Assembly (NCBI GenBank): GCA_031177765.1
Contig: JAPSKH010000001.1
Location: 128,323 to 192,322, forward strand
DNA length: 64,000 nt
Direction of reading: 5' to 3'
DNA from: Microbacterium sp.
Lineage (GTDB): Bacteria; Actinomycetota; Actinomycetes; Actinomycetales; Microbacteriaceae
Shown here: positions 46,340 through 56,508 of the stretch, piece by piece
How positions within the stretch are numbered: the first letter of the stretch is position 1
Layout: each line of letters begins with the position of its first letter
Notes under the pieces: generated by a model
What the model was told of the DNA's origin: nothing
Seen by the model: only the letters and a program-made list of their open reading frames with translations
Database searches by the model: none
Translations under genes and position numbers: made by a program

Positions 46340-47076
46340 TGATCCACTCCTGCCGCGGCTCGGACGTGGCTGAGCGAGCGGATGCCGCGCTCGAGATGCC
46401 ACTGGGCATACGCCGCGATGAGCCCCGACGCCGCGGCGCTCGAGGCCGGTGACGCGGCATCCACATCCTGCCACTCTCCCGCCATGAGGGACTGCAGCAG
46501 CGAGACGGTGGCCGGATTCACGCGGGCGGAGCCCGTCGGCGCGCAGTCCGCGCACACCATGCCGCCCAGTTGCGCGACGAAGGTTTCGTGTGTCCCCGGA
46601 CGGCTGCATCGGGCGCAGTCCGAAAGCCCGGGCGCCCAGCCCGACAGCGCCATCGCCCGCAGGAGATAGGAGTCCAGGATGCTGCGCGACGCGTGCTCGC
46701 CGCGCGACAGCGCGCGCAGGCCGCCGACCAGGAGGAGATACTGCTGCGGGGTGGCCTCGGCCTCGTTGAGCCGGTCGGCGGCTTCCACCATGGCGTGCGC
46801 GGAGGTGTACCGGTCGTAGTGGGCGGCGATGTCGGCGCCGTACGCACCGAGCGATTCCGCCTGCTGCACGATGTCGAGCGAGCGACCCTGGTACAGCTGA
46901 ACGTCGGCGACCATGAAGGGCTCGAGCCGGGCGCCGAAACGCGACGAGGTGCGGCGCACGCCCTTCGCGACCGCGCGCAGCTTGCCGTGGCGGCGGCTGA
47001 GCATCGTCACGATCCTGTCCGCCTCCCCCAGCTTGTGGGTGCGCAGGACCACGACTTCGTCGCGGTAGGTGGGCAC
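46336..47076 (-). CDS. recO: DNA repair protein RecO
   Basis: Mediator that loads RecA onto SSB-covered single-stranded DNA in the RecFOR pathway. The 246-residue protein has the N-terminal OB-fold ([20 protein letters not shown]) and a zinc finger CARC plus CADC (CARCSRPG and VCADCAP). The GTG start has no SD but follows GATAAT by 6 nt, so it is probably leaderless. It is transcribed together with uppS. Confidence 0.93.
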   Translation of the reverse strand: MPTYRDEVVVLRTHKLGEADRIVTMLSRRHGKLRAVAKGVRRTSSRFGARLEPFMVADVQLYQGRSLDIVQQAESLGAYGADIAAHYDRYTSAHAMVEAADRLNEAEATPQQYLLLVGGLRALSRGEHASRSILDSYLLRAMALSGWAPGLSDCARCSRPGTHETFVAQLGGMVCADCAPTGSARVNPATVSLLQSLMAGEWQDVDAASPASSAAASGLIAAYAQWHLERGIRSLSHVRAAAGVDQ

Positions 47077-47082
47077 CTGTCA

Positions 47083-47088
47083 ATTATC
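47083..47088 (-). promoter_or_regulatory. -10 box for leaderless recO
   Basis: GATAAT on the minus strand, exactly 6 nt before GTG 47076. Confidence 0.5.
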
Positions 47089-47145
47089 GCCGCGGCGGGC
47101 CGCTTCGGCCGCACCCACGCGCCGTCGCGCTCCGCGTCGGCAAAA

Positions 47146-47166
47146 CATTATGTAGTGTGTTCACTA
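47146..47166. promoter_or_regulatory. MarR-type autoregulatory operator and -10 box
   Basis: CATTAT (47146-47151) is a -10 candidate. It is followed by the perfect inverted repeat TAGTG-TGTT-CACTA (47153-47166), which covers the probable transcription start and the start codon. A MarR dimer here would block its own promoter. Confidence 0.55.
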
Positions 47167-47633
47167 TGTCGGCCACGAAGATCCTCGACACGCTGCTCGC
47201 CATCTCGCGGCTCCTCGAACAGGATCAGCAACGAGAGCTGGAGCGGCGAGGACTGACGGTGCCGCGCACGCATCTGCTGTGGGTCCTGTACCACGGCGGC
47301 CCCGCGACGCAGGCGCATCTGGCCGAGGCCGTGGGCGTCACGCCGCGCCACGTCACCACACTGGTCGATGCGCTCGAGAACACCGGGTTCGCCCGCCGGA
47401 AGCCGCACCCTTCCGACCGGCGCGCCGTGCTGGTGCATCTCACCGAGCGCGGACTGTCGGAGATGGAGAGCATGGATGCCGAGCACAAGGCGCTGGGTGC
47501 GAACCTCATCGCCGGCTTGAGCGATGACACCATCACGGCCACCCGAACCGCTCTGACACAGATCCTCGAACGCCTTACCTCGCTGGTCGACGACCACACC
47601 GCGCGAGCCGAGTCCGAGGAGCGGGACCGATGA
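47157..47633 (+). CDS. MarR-family transcriptional regulator
   Basis: A winged-helix regulator of about 158 residues. The HTH is AHLAEAVGVTPRHVTTLVDALE, followed by the wing ARRKPHPSDRRAVLVHLTERG with the conserved DRR. The start is either GTG 47157 (5 nt after a CATTAT box, leaderless) or ATG 47166, three codons later; neither has an SD. An inverted repeat at the start suggests autorepression. The stop overlaps the membrane-protein gene (ATGA), so that gene is probably its regulatory target. Confidence 0.88.
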   Translation: MFTMSATKILDTLLAISRLLEQDQQRELERRGLTVPRTHLLWVLYHGGPATQAHLAEAVGVTPRHVTTLVDALENTGFARRKPHPSDRRAVLVHLTERGLSEMESMDAEHKALGANLIAGLSDDTITATRTALTQILERLTSLVDDHTARAESEERDR

Positions 47634-48319
47634 GGCACGACACGCCTCGCGCACAGAGCGAGCCCGCGCCGGCCGCGCGGCATCCCTCGCCGCCGTCCTC
47701 CGCCGGGGAGCCGTGGACGAGGCGGCTCCGCCGCGTCGCCGCGCGGGCATGGCGGATGGAGCTCGGGGTGTACCAGAGCCTGTACCGGTTCCTCTTCCGC
47801 CGACCGCGCGTGCCCGCCGGCGCGAGCGCGTTCCCCTACCACGCACCGGTGTCCACCATCCTCATCGTGTTCATCGTGCTCTCCGTGGTGGAGATCCCCA
47901 TCGTGGACCTCATCGTCCACCGCTGGCCGTGGGTGCGCATCCCGCTGCTGGTCGTCGGGATCTGGGGCGTCACGTGGATGCTGGGCCTGCTCCTCGGATT
48001 CATCACGCGTCCGCACGCGGTCGGGCCTGACGGCATCCGCGTGCGGCAGGGTGCCGAACTCGACCTCGACCTGCCCTGGCAGGTCGTGCGGTCGGTGGAG
48101 CGCTCCGCCGTGACGGCAGAGAAGGGTCCCAAGGTCATCGACGAGCCGGGCGGCCGGACCTACGCCGCCCGCATGGCCGACGCCACGAATGTGCGCATCG
48201 AGTTCGAGCATCCGTTCGCGGCCCGGCTGCCCCACGGCGAGGAGCGCATCGAGGCGGTCCGGCTCTGGGTCGACGACGTCGACGGGTTCATGGCGGCGGT
48301 GCGCACGCACATCCCGTGA
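47630..48319 (+). CDS. Hypothetical membrane protein in a MarR operon
   Basis: A 229-residue protein. After a Pro/Arg-rich cytosolic N-terminus come two membrane segments (about 73-95, STILIVFIVLSVVEIPIV, and 100-125, IPLLVVGIWGVTWMLGLLLG). The C-terminal 100 residues are soluble, with a PH-like pattern (GPDGIRVRQGAELDLDLPW, VRIEFEHPFAARL). The function is not known. Its 4-nt overlap with the MarR gene suggests control by the ligand of that regulator. Confidence 0.7.
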   Translation: MRHDTPRAQSEPAPAARHPSPPSSAGEPWTRRLRRVAARAWRMELGVYQSLYRFLFRRPRVPAGASAFPYHAPVSTILIVFIVLSVVEIPIVDLIVHRWPWVRIPLLVVGIWGVTWMLGLLLGFITRPHAVGPDGIRVRQGAELDLDLPWQVVRSVERSAVTAEKGPKVIDEPGGRTYAARMADATNVRIEFEHPFAARLPHGEERIEAVRLWVDDVDGFMAAVRTHIP

Positions 48320-48350
48320 GCATCCGGCGCCCGAACCGTCCGGCGCCGAC

Positions 48351-48356
48351 GACAAT
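48351..48356 (+). promoter_or_regulatory. -10 candidate for the leaderless TRIC-type gene
   Basis: GACAAT, 6 nt before GTG 48363, in the 43-nt gap after the membrane-protein gene. Confidence 0.4.
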
Positions 48357-48362
48357 GGATCC

Positions 48363-49049
48363 GTGGATGAGCCGACCTTCGTGATCCCGCTGTGGGCCGA
48401 CCTCATCGCCGTCGGCCTCGGCGGCATCCAGGGTGCCCTGTTCGCGTCCGGATTCCGCGGTCAGCGCCGGCTGGACCTGCTGGGCGTGGCCATCATCGGC
48501 GTCGTCGTCGGCATGGGGGGCGGGCTGATCCGCGATCTCCTGCTGAACGTCACACCGACGACGCTGCAGAGCAACTGGTATCTCCTGACCGCGACCGGCG
48601 CGGCGCTCGTCGGGATGCTTCTCGCCGGCCTGTTCGAGCGACTCAACGGGGTGATCGTCGGCCTGGACGCGCTCGTGATCGGCCTGTTCGGGGCGTTCGG
48701 AACGAGCAAGGCGCTCGTCCTGGGCCTTCCGATCGTTCCCGCCGTCTTCGTCGGAGTGTGCGCCGCGGTCGGTGGCGGCATCCTTCGAGACGTCATCATG
48801 GGGCTCCCCGTCGCGATCATGCACGTCGGGTCGCTGTACGCCGTTGCGGCAGCTGCGGGATGCCTCGTGCTCGCGGCCACGAACGCCCTGGGCCTGAACG
48901 TGGTGATCGCCGCGATCATCGGGATCGCCGTCACCACGGTGATCCGGCTGCTCGCGGTGATCTTCGACATCTCGCTGCCCGAGCAGCGCGCGCTCCACCG
49001 CCGCAAGGTCGCCGTCGAGACCTCGACGATCCCGATCGTCAAGTCCTGA
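48363..49049 (+). CDS. TRIC-type cation channel family protein (UPF0126)
   Basis: A 228-residue membrane protein with seven predicted segments and an internal repeat of the glycine-rich motif: GMGGGLIRDLLL and later GGGILRDVIMG, diagnostic of the UPF0126/TRIC-like family, a trimeric K+-permeable channel. Length and repeat spacing are normal. The GTG start has no SD and follows GACAAT by 6 nt. It converges with leuA, 21 nt between stops. Confidence 0.88.
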   Translation: MDEPTFVIPLWADLIAVGLGGIQGALFASGFRGQRRLDLLGVAIIGVVVGMGGGLIRDLLLNVTPTTLQSNWYLLTATGAALVGMLLAGLFERLNGVIVGLDALVIGLFGAFGTSKALVLGLPIVPAVFVGVCAAVGGGILRDVIMGLPVAIMHVGSLYAVAAAAGCLVLAATNALGLNVVIAAIIGIAVTTVIRLLAVIFDISLPEQRALHRRKVAVETSTIPIVKS

Positions 49050-49070
49050 CCCGCCGGTCCGCGGCGCGCG

Positions 49071-50915
<1,845 letters not shown>

Positions 50916-50937
<22 letters not shown>

Positions 50938-50969
50938 CGGCTAAGAAGGAGAAGCCCGCCGAAGCGCAT
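50916..50969 (-). CDS. leuL: leuA leader peptide
   Basis: A 17-codon ORF encoding MRFGGLLLLSRRDETSF, with four consecutive Leu codons (CTT CTC CTT CTT) at positions 6-9. It lies 85 nt upstream of leuA. The ATG is 7 nt after a TACGAT -10 box and lacks an SD, so it is probably translated from a leaderless transcript. Four Leu codons in a row in front of a leucine gene are hard to explain by chance. The codons for SRRDE form one arm of the attenuator helix. Confidence 0.85.
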
Positions 50970-50976
50970 GGGATCG

Positions 50977-50982
50977 ATCGTA
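50977..50982 (-). promoter_or_regulatory. -10 box of the leuL-leuA transcript
   Basis: TACGAT on the minus strand, 7 nt before the leader-peptide ATG. No strong -35 is seen. Confidence 0.6.
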
Positions 50983-51038
50983 GCAGGATGCCGGGAACGA
51001 CGCTGAGACGATCGGCGCGGGCGCGACACTTGTCAGAC

Positions 51039-51668
51039 ATGCGACGGAACAAGCGACTTCTCGTCACGCTCGCGGCCTGCGGCCTGGGCGTCTTCACCGT
51101 GAGCGGCTGCGCGTCAGCCGTGGGCGCGGATGCCGGCCGCGGGGCATCCCTCGGCTCCACGTCGCCCGCGCCGCCCGAGGACGAGGTGCTCGGGCAGGGC
51201 ACCGTGCTGGACGGACCCGACGGGCCCCGGCTGTGCCTGGGCCCGATCGCCGAGTCGTATCCGCCGCAGTGCGAGGGGATCCCCCTCGAGGGCTGGACAT
51301 GGGATGCCGTCGAGGGCGCGGAATCGTCGGGGGATGTCACGTGGGGTGCCTACGCGGTGCAGGGCGCGTACGACGGCGAGGCCCTGACGGTGACGCAGCC
51401 TCCGATCCTTCTCGCCCTGTACGACCCGATGCCGACCGACGACCCGACCGGCGGCAAGCCGGGCACGACCGCCGAGCGCACGCTGCTGGAGATCCAGGAA
51501 GAGCTTCCCGATCTGCTGGGGAGCGCCTACCTCTCGTCGTATCCCCAGGACGGCCGCCTGTGGGTGGATGTCGTGTGGGACGACGGCACGTGGCAGAACG
51601 CGGCGGACCACGACTACGGCGACGGCGCCGTCATCATCCGCTCCGCCCTGCGCGAGGTGGGCGCGTGA
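51039..51668 (+). CDS. Hypothetical lipoprotein
   Basis: A 209-residue protein with a lipoprotein signal: RRNKRLLVTLAACGLG followed by the lipobox VSGC at about residue 24. The mature part is acidic, with two further Cys (LCLGP and QCEGIP) that could form a disulfide. I do not recognise the domain. GACACT (51025-51030) is a weak -10 candidate 8 nt before the ATG. It is divergent from the leuA leader; the two promoters lie within about 60 nt. It precedes the CHAT gene by 111 nt, and a link with that system is unproven. Confidence 0.7.
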   Translation: MRRNKRLLVTLAACGLGVFTVSGCASAVGADAGRGASLGSTSPAPPEDEVLGQGTVLDGPDGPRLCLGPIAESYPPQCEGIPLEGWTWDAVEGAESSGDVTWGAYAVQGAYDGEALTVTQPPILLALYDPMPTDDPTGGKPGTTAERTLLEIQEELPDLLGSAYLSSYPQDGRLWVDVVWDDGTWQNAADHDYGDGAVIIRSALREVGA

Positions 51669-51779
51669 CAGACACCCGGGCATCTGGCCTCTGATCGCGC
51701 GGCTCACTATGGTGTGCACAGGAAGGCTGTGCGCAACGCGGCGTCCGGGACGGACGCTGCTGATCAAGGGTGAGGCGCC

Positions 51780-53900
51780 ATGGGGTCGATCGCCGAGCGA
51801 TCCTTCGAGGTCGTGGTCCTTGCGGCGGCCTTCCGTCGCGGACGGACACACGTGGCCGATCTCTTCCCCGCGTCGGTGCTCGCCCTCTACGACGCGGTCA
51901 CCGCGCAGGCCCTCTGGAACGAGGCGTCGCTGCCTGATCAGGCGCTGATGCTCGCGCGCCTCCTCGAGGCGCGCGCGGACCTGGCCGACGCCTATCGCGC
52001 CGATGTCGAGGCGGGGGCTCTCGGGTTCGGAGCGGGTGAGGACGACGAGATCGACCGCGCCATCGATACCGTGCGGCGGGTGCTCGAGGAGGAGGCGCCC
52101 GCGACGAGCGGCGGGGACGGGCTGCTCGGCGACGACGGCGGAGAGGCGGTCCCCGCGGGTCCGCCGCCGCCGCCCTCGGCGACTCCGGCGACACCGCCGA
52201 TGGCGGAACCGCCGCTCGCCGAGGCGCCCATGCCCGACCTGCCGACGGCGGAACCGCCGATGCCCGAACCGTCGATGCCCGAACCGCCGGCAGAGCCGCC
52301 GACGACGGCCGACGGCCACGACACGGACGCACCATCCGACGGCGACGCCATCACGAGCTGGCTCAACGCCGAACTCGACCGGGAGGGCGCCGCGCTGGAG
52401 AGGGATCGGCCCCGGACGCTGGCGGTGTTCTTCGGAGCCCGCAGCGCCCACGCCGTGGCTGCCGCACCGGCGACCGTCGCGATCCCGCGGGATCGCGACA
52501 CCATCGACCTCACCGTCGAGGTCACGAGCGCCGATTTCGCCACGCCGCCGTTCCCCCAGCAGCTTCGCCTCCAGCGCGACGGCACCTCCGTGAACCGCGC
52601 CCTGTTCGAGATCACGCCGTTGCACGAGGGCTCGTCGAGGCTCACGGTCGTCGTCACGGTCGAAGGCAACTTCCTGCAGCGGCTGGACATCACCTTCGAT
52701 GTCGGCGGCGCCGGCCCGCCGGCGACGGAGAGCTTCGGGCGGCCGGCGGCGGCGGCATCCGTTCTCGAGAAGCGGATCGCGACGCTGCAGTTCAAGGACG
52801 AGGACTGGGGCTACGAGCTGCTGGCGCTGCAGGTGTCGCCCGACCCGATCAAGGTCGAGATCAGCCGCTTCGACCTGAACGCCCGCGTCGCAGCGGTGCG
52901 CGACGTCCTGCTGGCCGCCGTGAAGAAGGAGCGGGTCGCGCTGAACATGCAGTTCACCCCCGAAGACAACGCGGAGCTGCTGCAGAAGCTCGCCTTCGCC
53001 GGCTACCGCCTGTACCAGAGCATCTTCGAGGGCAATCTCGCCAGTCCCGAGCTGCGTCGTGTCGGCGACTGGCTGCGCGAAGGACTGACCGAGGTGCGCA
53101 CGCTGCAGGTGGTGTCGAGCACCTTTCCCGTGCCGTGGCCGCTCGTGTACGTCACCGACCGCTTCGACCCGGCGACGCTGTCGTGGGACAACTTCCTCGG
53201 GATGCGCTGCGTGGTCGAGCAGGTCCCCCTCGCCCGGCTCACCCTCGCCCCACCTCCGCCCACGATCGAGTCGACGCCCGAGCTGAGCGTCCGAGTGCTC
53301 TACAACACCGGTATCGACGAGCAGATGCCGTCGCGACCGATCGCCGAGCAGCGACGGTACTGGTCGGCGCGGGGCGTCAGGGTGACGGAGGGGACGACGG
53401 CGGACGATCTGCTCCGCGTGGGACTGGCGCCCGCCGCGGACGACAAGGTGCTGTACCTGTACTGCCACGCCGAGACCGACGAGAACGACACCGACCACTC
53501 CCGGCTGGTGCTGACCGGCTCGCAGCGCGTGACGCTCGCCGACCTCGAGGTGTTCGCGCCCACGCGCGACCAGATGCCCAGCCGACCGCTCGTGTTCCTC
53601 AACGCGTGCGAATCGGGCGAGCTCGCTCCCATCTTCTACGCCGGATTCGTGCCGTACTTCCTCGCGAAAGGGGCGCGGGGCGTGATCGGCACCGAGTGCC
53701 GCACACCCGGACTGTTCGCCAGCGAATGGGCGAAGGCGTTCTTCGACGGGCTGTTCGAGGGCCGGACCCTGGGCGATGTCGTGCTCGATCTGCGACGGCG
53801 GTTCCTCGCCGAGTTCGGCAACCCCCTGGGTCTGCTCTACGGCGTCCACTGCGACACCGACACCGTCGTCGCGCCCGCCTTGACCGCACCCACCGAGTGA
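51780..53900 (+). CDS. CHAT-domain (caspase-like) protease
   Basis: A 706-residue protein. Residues 1-110 form a helical module (possible adaptor domain), then a Pro/Glu/Met-rich linker with repeats of the type PMPEP/AEPP (about 125-178), a beta-rich domain (about 215-320) and a C-terminal CHAT peptidase (about 500-690). The catalytic dyad is present: His563 in YLYCHAETD and Cys610 in FLNACESGE. CHAT proteases act in bacterial defence and programmed cell death, usually cleaving a partner. The next gene, 14 nt downstream, encodes an alpha/beta hydrolase. GGTGAGG precedes the ATG. No signal peptide or membrane segment is seen. Confidence 0.85.
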   Translation: MGSIAERSFEVVVLAAAFRRGRTHVADLFPASVLALYDAVTAQALWNEASLPDQALMLARLLEARADLADAYRADVEAGALGFGAGEDDEIDRAIDTVRRVLEEEAPATSGGDGLLGDDGGEAVPAGPPPPPSATPATPPMAEPPLAEAPMPDLPTAEPPMPEPSMPEPPAEPPTTADGHDTDAPSDGDAITSWLNAELDREGAALERDRPRTLAVFFGARSAHAVAAAPATVAIPRDRDTIDLTVEVTSADFATPPFPQQLRLQRDGTSVNRALFEITPLHEGSSRLTVVVTVEGNFLQRLDITFDVGGAGPPATESFGRPAAAASVLEKRIATLQFKDEDWGYELLALQVSPDPIKVEISRFDLNARVAAVRDVLLAAVKKERVALNMQFTPEDNAELLQKLAFAGYRLYQSIFEGNLASPELRRVGDWLREGLTEVRTLQVVSSTFPVPWPLVYVTDRFDPATLSWDNFLGMRCVVEQVPLARLTLAPPPPTIESTPELSVRVLYNTGIDEQMPSRPIAEQRRYWSARGVRVTEGTTADDLLRVGLAPAADDKVLYLYCHAETDENDTDHSRLVLTGSQRVTLADLEVFAPTRDQMPSRPLVFLNACESGELAPIFYAGFVPYFLAKGARGVIGTECRTPGLFASEWAKAFFDGLFEGRTLGDVVLDLRRRFLAEFGNPLGLLYGVHCDTDTVVAPALTAPTE
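52197..52308 (+). repeat. Imperfect Pro-rich repeat region in the CHAT gene
   Basis: Degenerate repeats of codons for ATG-CCC-GAA-CCG type units (MPEP, AEPP, PPMP) form a flexible linker between the N-terminal module and the beta-rich/CHAT part. Such linkers vary in length between strains and can be cleavage sites. Confidence 0.6.
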
Positions 53901-53914
53901 GCGAGGAGACCACG

Positions 53915-55273
53915 ATGGCCCTGCGACGCATCCCCGGCACTGGGCGCGAATACCACCTCATCGCGTTCGACAAGCGGGGCGACGAGGTCCGCGACCCCGA
54001 CGGCACCTCGGCGAGCGACGCCGCGCTCGCCGCCGCGGCCGATCCCGCCTCCGCGATCACGGACGTCTTCGTCATGAGCCACGGGTGGCAGGGCGACTAC
54101 GTCGACGCGATCTCGCAGTACGATCGCTGGCTCGCGGCCGACGCGCCCGACCGGCCCGGCGACGGCATCCGTCCGCTCGTGATCGGGCTGCACTGGCCCA
54201 GCAAGGCGTGGAGCGACCGCACCATCCGGACGGCCGCGACCGGCGGCCTGCTGGCCGATGAGCCGGAGGCGAGCGGGGACTCGATCACCGTGGACGACGC
54301 CGTTGCGGAGTATGCCGAGCGGTTCGGCGACGATCCCGACGTCAGAGACGCGCTGCGGACCGTCCTGGAGCACGTCGCGGACGTCGATCCCGAGCGGGAT
54401 GCCGAGCCCCGCGACCGTCTGCCCTCCGATGTGGCCGATGCCTACCGGCGGCTCGCCGAGCGCATCGGCGCGGCGGGCGACGACCCGCTGCTGAGCTCCG
54501 GGTGGGACGCCGAGGCCTCGTTCTCCGAAGCCGCGGAGCGGCATGGCGAGGAAGGCGACGACGGCCTCCTCGGCGACGGCTGGTTCTCCAAGCTCCGCGA
54601 GGCGATCCTGACGCCGCTTCGGCAGCTGACCTTCTGGCACGGCAAGAACCAGGCGCGCGAGTTCGGCGAGAGCGGAGCGGCCGGGCTGGTCCGCGCACTC
54701 ATGGAGGCGACCCCCGCGCGCATCCACCTGCTCGGTCACAGCTTCGGCACCATCGTGATGTCCGGCGCGGTGCGGGGTGCCGGCGACGACCCCGAGCCGC
54801 TGCCGCGGCCCGTCGCGTCGCTCTTCCTCGCGCAGGGAGCCGTCTCGCTGTGGGCCTTCTCCCAGAACGTGCCGCGGGACGTCGGCGGGGGCAAGGGCTA
54901 TTTCGCCGATATCGTCGATCCGGCCAGGGTGACCGGTCCCATCGTGGCGACGCGGTCCAAGTGGGACCACGCCGTCGGTCGGTACTATCCCCTCGCGGTT
55001 CGGGTGGCGGGTCAGTTCCTCCTCGGCGACGACCTGCCGAAGTACGGCGGGATCGGCACGTTCGGGATCCAAGGCGTTCCGGATGCCGTCGAGCTGCCGC
55101 CTCTGCAGTCGGGGCGGGCGCCGGAGGCGGCGTTCTCACCGGCGACCGTCCACAACATCGACGCCAGCGCCGTGATCTCCCGGCTGGAAGGAGCTTCCGG
55201 CGCGCACAACGACCTTGCCCACCGGGAGCTGGTGCAGCTCGCGTGGCGGGCGGCGCTCGCAGACAGGGGATGA
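53915..55273 (+). CDS. Alpha/beta hydrolase paired with the CHAT protease
   Basis: A 452-residue serine hydrolase. The nucleophile is Ser276 in LLGHSFGTIV, the oxyanion segment is VFVMSHGWQGD (about 50-60), and a candidate His lies near HNDLAH at the C-terminus. Between strands there is a long acidic insertion (about 130-240) that could be a lid or a regulatory/cleavage region. No signal peptide, so it is cytosolic. GAGGAGA lies 5 nt before ATG 53915 and the gene starts 14 nt after the CHAT stop, so they are surely cotranscribed. A lipase or esterase effector activated by the protease is a reasonable hypothesis; the substrate is unknown. Confidence 0.8.
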   Translation: MALRRIPGTGREYHLIAFDKRGDEVRDPDGTSASDAALAAAADPASAITDVFVMSHGWQGDYVDAISQYDRWLAADAPDRPGDGIRPLVIGLHWPSKAWSDRTIRTAATGGLLADEPEASGDSITVDDAVAEYAERFGDDPDVRDALRTVLEHVADVDPERDAEPRDRLPSDVADAYRRLAERIGAAGDDPLLSSGWDAEASFSEAAERHGEEGDDGLLGDGWFSKLREAILTPLRQLTFWHGKNQAREFGESGAAGLVRALMEATPARIHLLGHSFGTIVMSGAVRGAGDDPEPLPRPVASLFLAQGAVSLWAFSQNVPRDVGGGKGYFADIVDPARVTGPIVATRSKWDHAVGRYYPLAVRVAGQFLLGDDLPKYGGIGTFGIQGVPDAVELPPLQSGRAPEAAFSPATVHNIDASAVISRLEGASGAHNDLAHRELVQLAWRAALADRG

Positions 55274-55312
55274 GACCCGGGCGTCACCAGGTCGGGATCG
55301 CCGACCCCGAGG

Positions 55313-55492
55313 TCAGGTGTCGCAGGCGCAGATGACGTTCCACTCCACGACGCGATCCCCCTCCTCCGGACGCGCCCAGGCCTCGGCCTCGGCTCGCGTG
55401 CGGAACGAGCGAGGCGCCAAGCGGCCGTCCGCCATCAGGACACCGACCTCGATCTCGTCCCTCGGGTCCGTCCACACCGACGTGTGCGTCAT
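55313..55492 (-). CDS. Small hypothetical protein (59 aa)
   Basis: A 59-residue ORF (begins MTHTSVWTDPRDEIEVGVLM, ends NVICACDT) on the strand opposite the CHAT pair. It looks like a real coding sequence: strong G/C at third positions, a folded-domain-like pattern (WTDPRDEIEVGV, SFRTRAEAEAWARPEEGDRVVEW split here), and a C-terminal CxC. GGAGGG lies upstream, though about 12 nt away. It occupies most of the gap between the hydrolase gene and era. Function unknown. Confidence 0.6.
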   Translation of the reverse strand: MTHTSVWTDPRDEIEVGVLMADGRLAPRSFRTRAEAEAWARPEEGDRVVEWNVICACDT

Positions 55493-55590
55493 GGCTATCC
55501 GATCCCTCCGCCGCTGGCAGCCGTGGGCGGCGGTGCGACCATGCTACGCGCGGCGCACTCCGCCCGCACGGGGTCGGGCGCGCCCGCGCG

Positions 55591-56508
55591 TCAGAAGCCG
55601 AGTCGTCCGAGCTGCTTCGGATCGCGCTGCCACTCCTTGGCGACCCGCACGTGCAGCTTGAGAAAGACCTTCATGCCCACGAGCGGCTCGATCTGCGCCC
55701 GGGCTCGTGTGCCGACATCCCGCAGGCGCGCGCCCTTGCGACCGATGATGATCGCCTTCTGGCTGTCGCGCTCGACGACGATGCTGGCGTAGACGTCGGT
55801 CAGGCCGCCTTCGTCGCGCTCGGCGATGTCGTCGATCGTGACGGCGATGGAGTGGGGAAGCTCGTCGCGGACGCCGTCGAGGGCGGCCTCGCGGATGATC
55901 TCCGCGATGCGGTCCTCGAGCGACTCGTCCGTCACCACGCCTTCGGGGTAGAGCGCGGGCCCTTGCGGCATGAGCGACAGCAGCTCGTCCGTGAGCACGT
56001 CCAGCTGGTCGCGGGTGAGGGCGGAGAGCGGAATCACCGCCGCCCAGTCCTCGCGCAGGGAGTCCACCTCCACCAGGCGATCGGTGATCTGCTCACGCGT
56101 CGCGGCGTCGGTCTTGGTGACGATGGCGACCTTCTTCGCGCGGCGGTAGCCGTCGAGGGACTCGGCGATGCGCCGATCGCCCGGTCCGACCTTCTCCGTC
56201 GCCGGCACACAGAAGCCGATCACGTCGACGTCGCCGAGCACCTGCTCCACCAGGTCGTTCAGCCGCTGCCCCAGGAGCGTCCGCGGCTTGTGCAGCCCCG
56301 GGGTGTCCACGAGGACCAGCTGGCCGCCCGGGCGGTTCACGATGCCGCGGATCGCGCGCCGCGTAGTCTGCGGCTTGTCGCTCGTGATGGCGACCTTCTC
56401 GCCGACGAGTGCGTTCGTCAGCGTCGACTTGCCGACGTTGGGCCGGCCGACGAAGGTCACGAAGCCCGAGCGCTTCCCGGCGTCGGCGGCACCCGCTTCA
56501 TCGGTCAT
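55591..56508 (-). CDS. era: GTPase Era
   Basis: A 305-residue ribosome-assembly GTPase that binds the 3' end of 16S rRNA. G1 is GRPNVGKST, G2 lies in KPQTTRR, G3 is DTPGLH, G4 is TKTDA, and the C-terminal KH domain has IIIGRKGARLRDVGTRAR. It overlaps the CNNM-protein stop by 4 nt (ATGA) and is the last gene of the ybeY-CNNM-era run, a conserved combination linking rRNA maturation factors. Confidence 0.96.
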   Translation of the reverse strand: MTDEAGAADAGKRSGFVTFVGRPNVGKSTLTNALVGEKVAITSDKPQTTRRAIRGIVNRPGGQLVLVDTPGLHKPRTLLGQRLNDLVEQVLGDVDVIGFCVPATEKVGPGDRRIAESLDGYRRAKKVAIVTKTDAATREQITDRLVEVDSLREDWAAVIPLSALTRDQLDVLTDELLSLMPQGPALYPEGVVTDESLEDRIAEIIREAALDGVRDELPHSIAVTIDDIAERDEGGLTDVYASIVVERDSQKAIIIGRKGARLRDVGTRARAQIEPLVGMKVFLKLHVRVAKEWQRDPKQLGRLGF

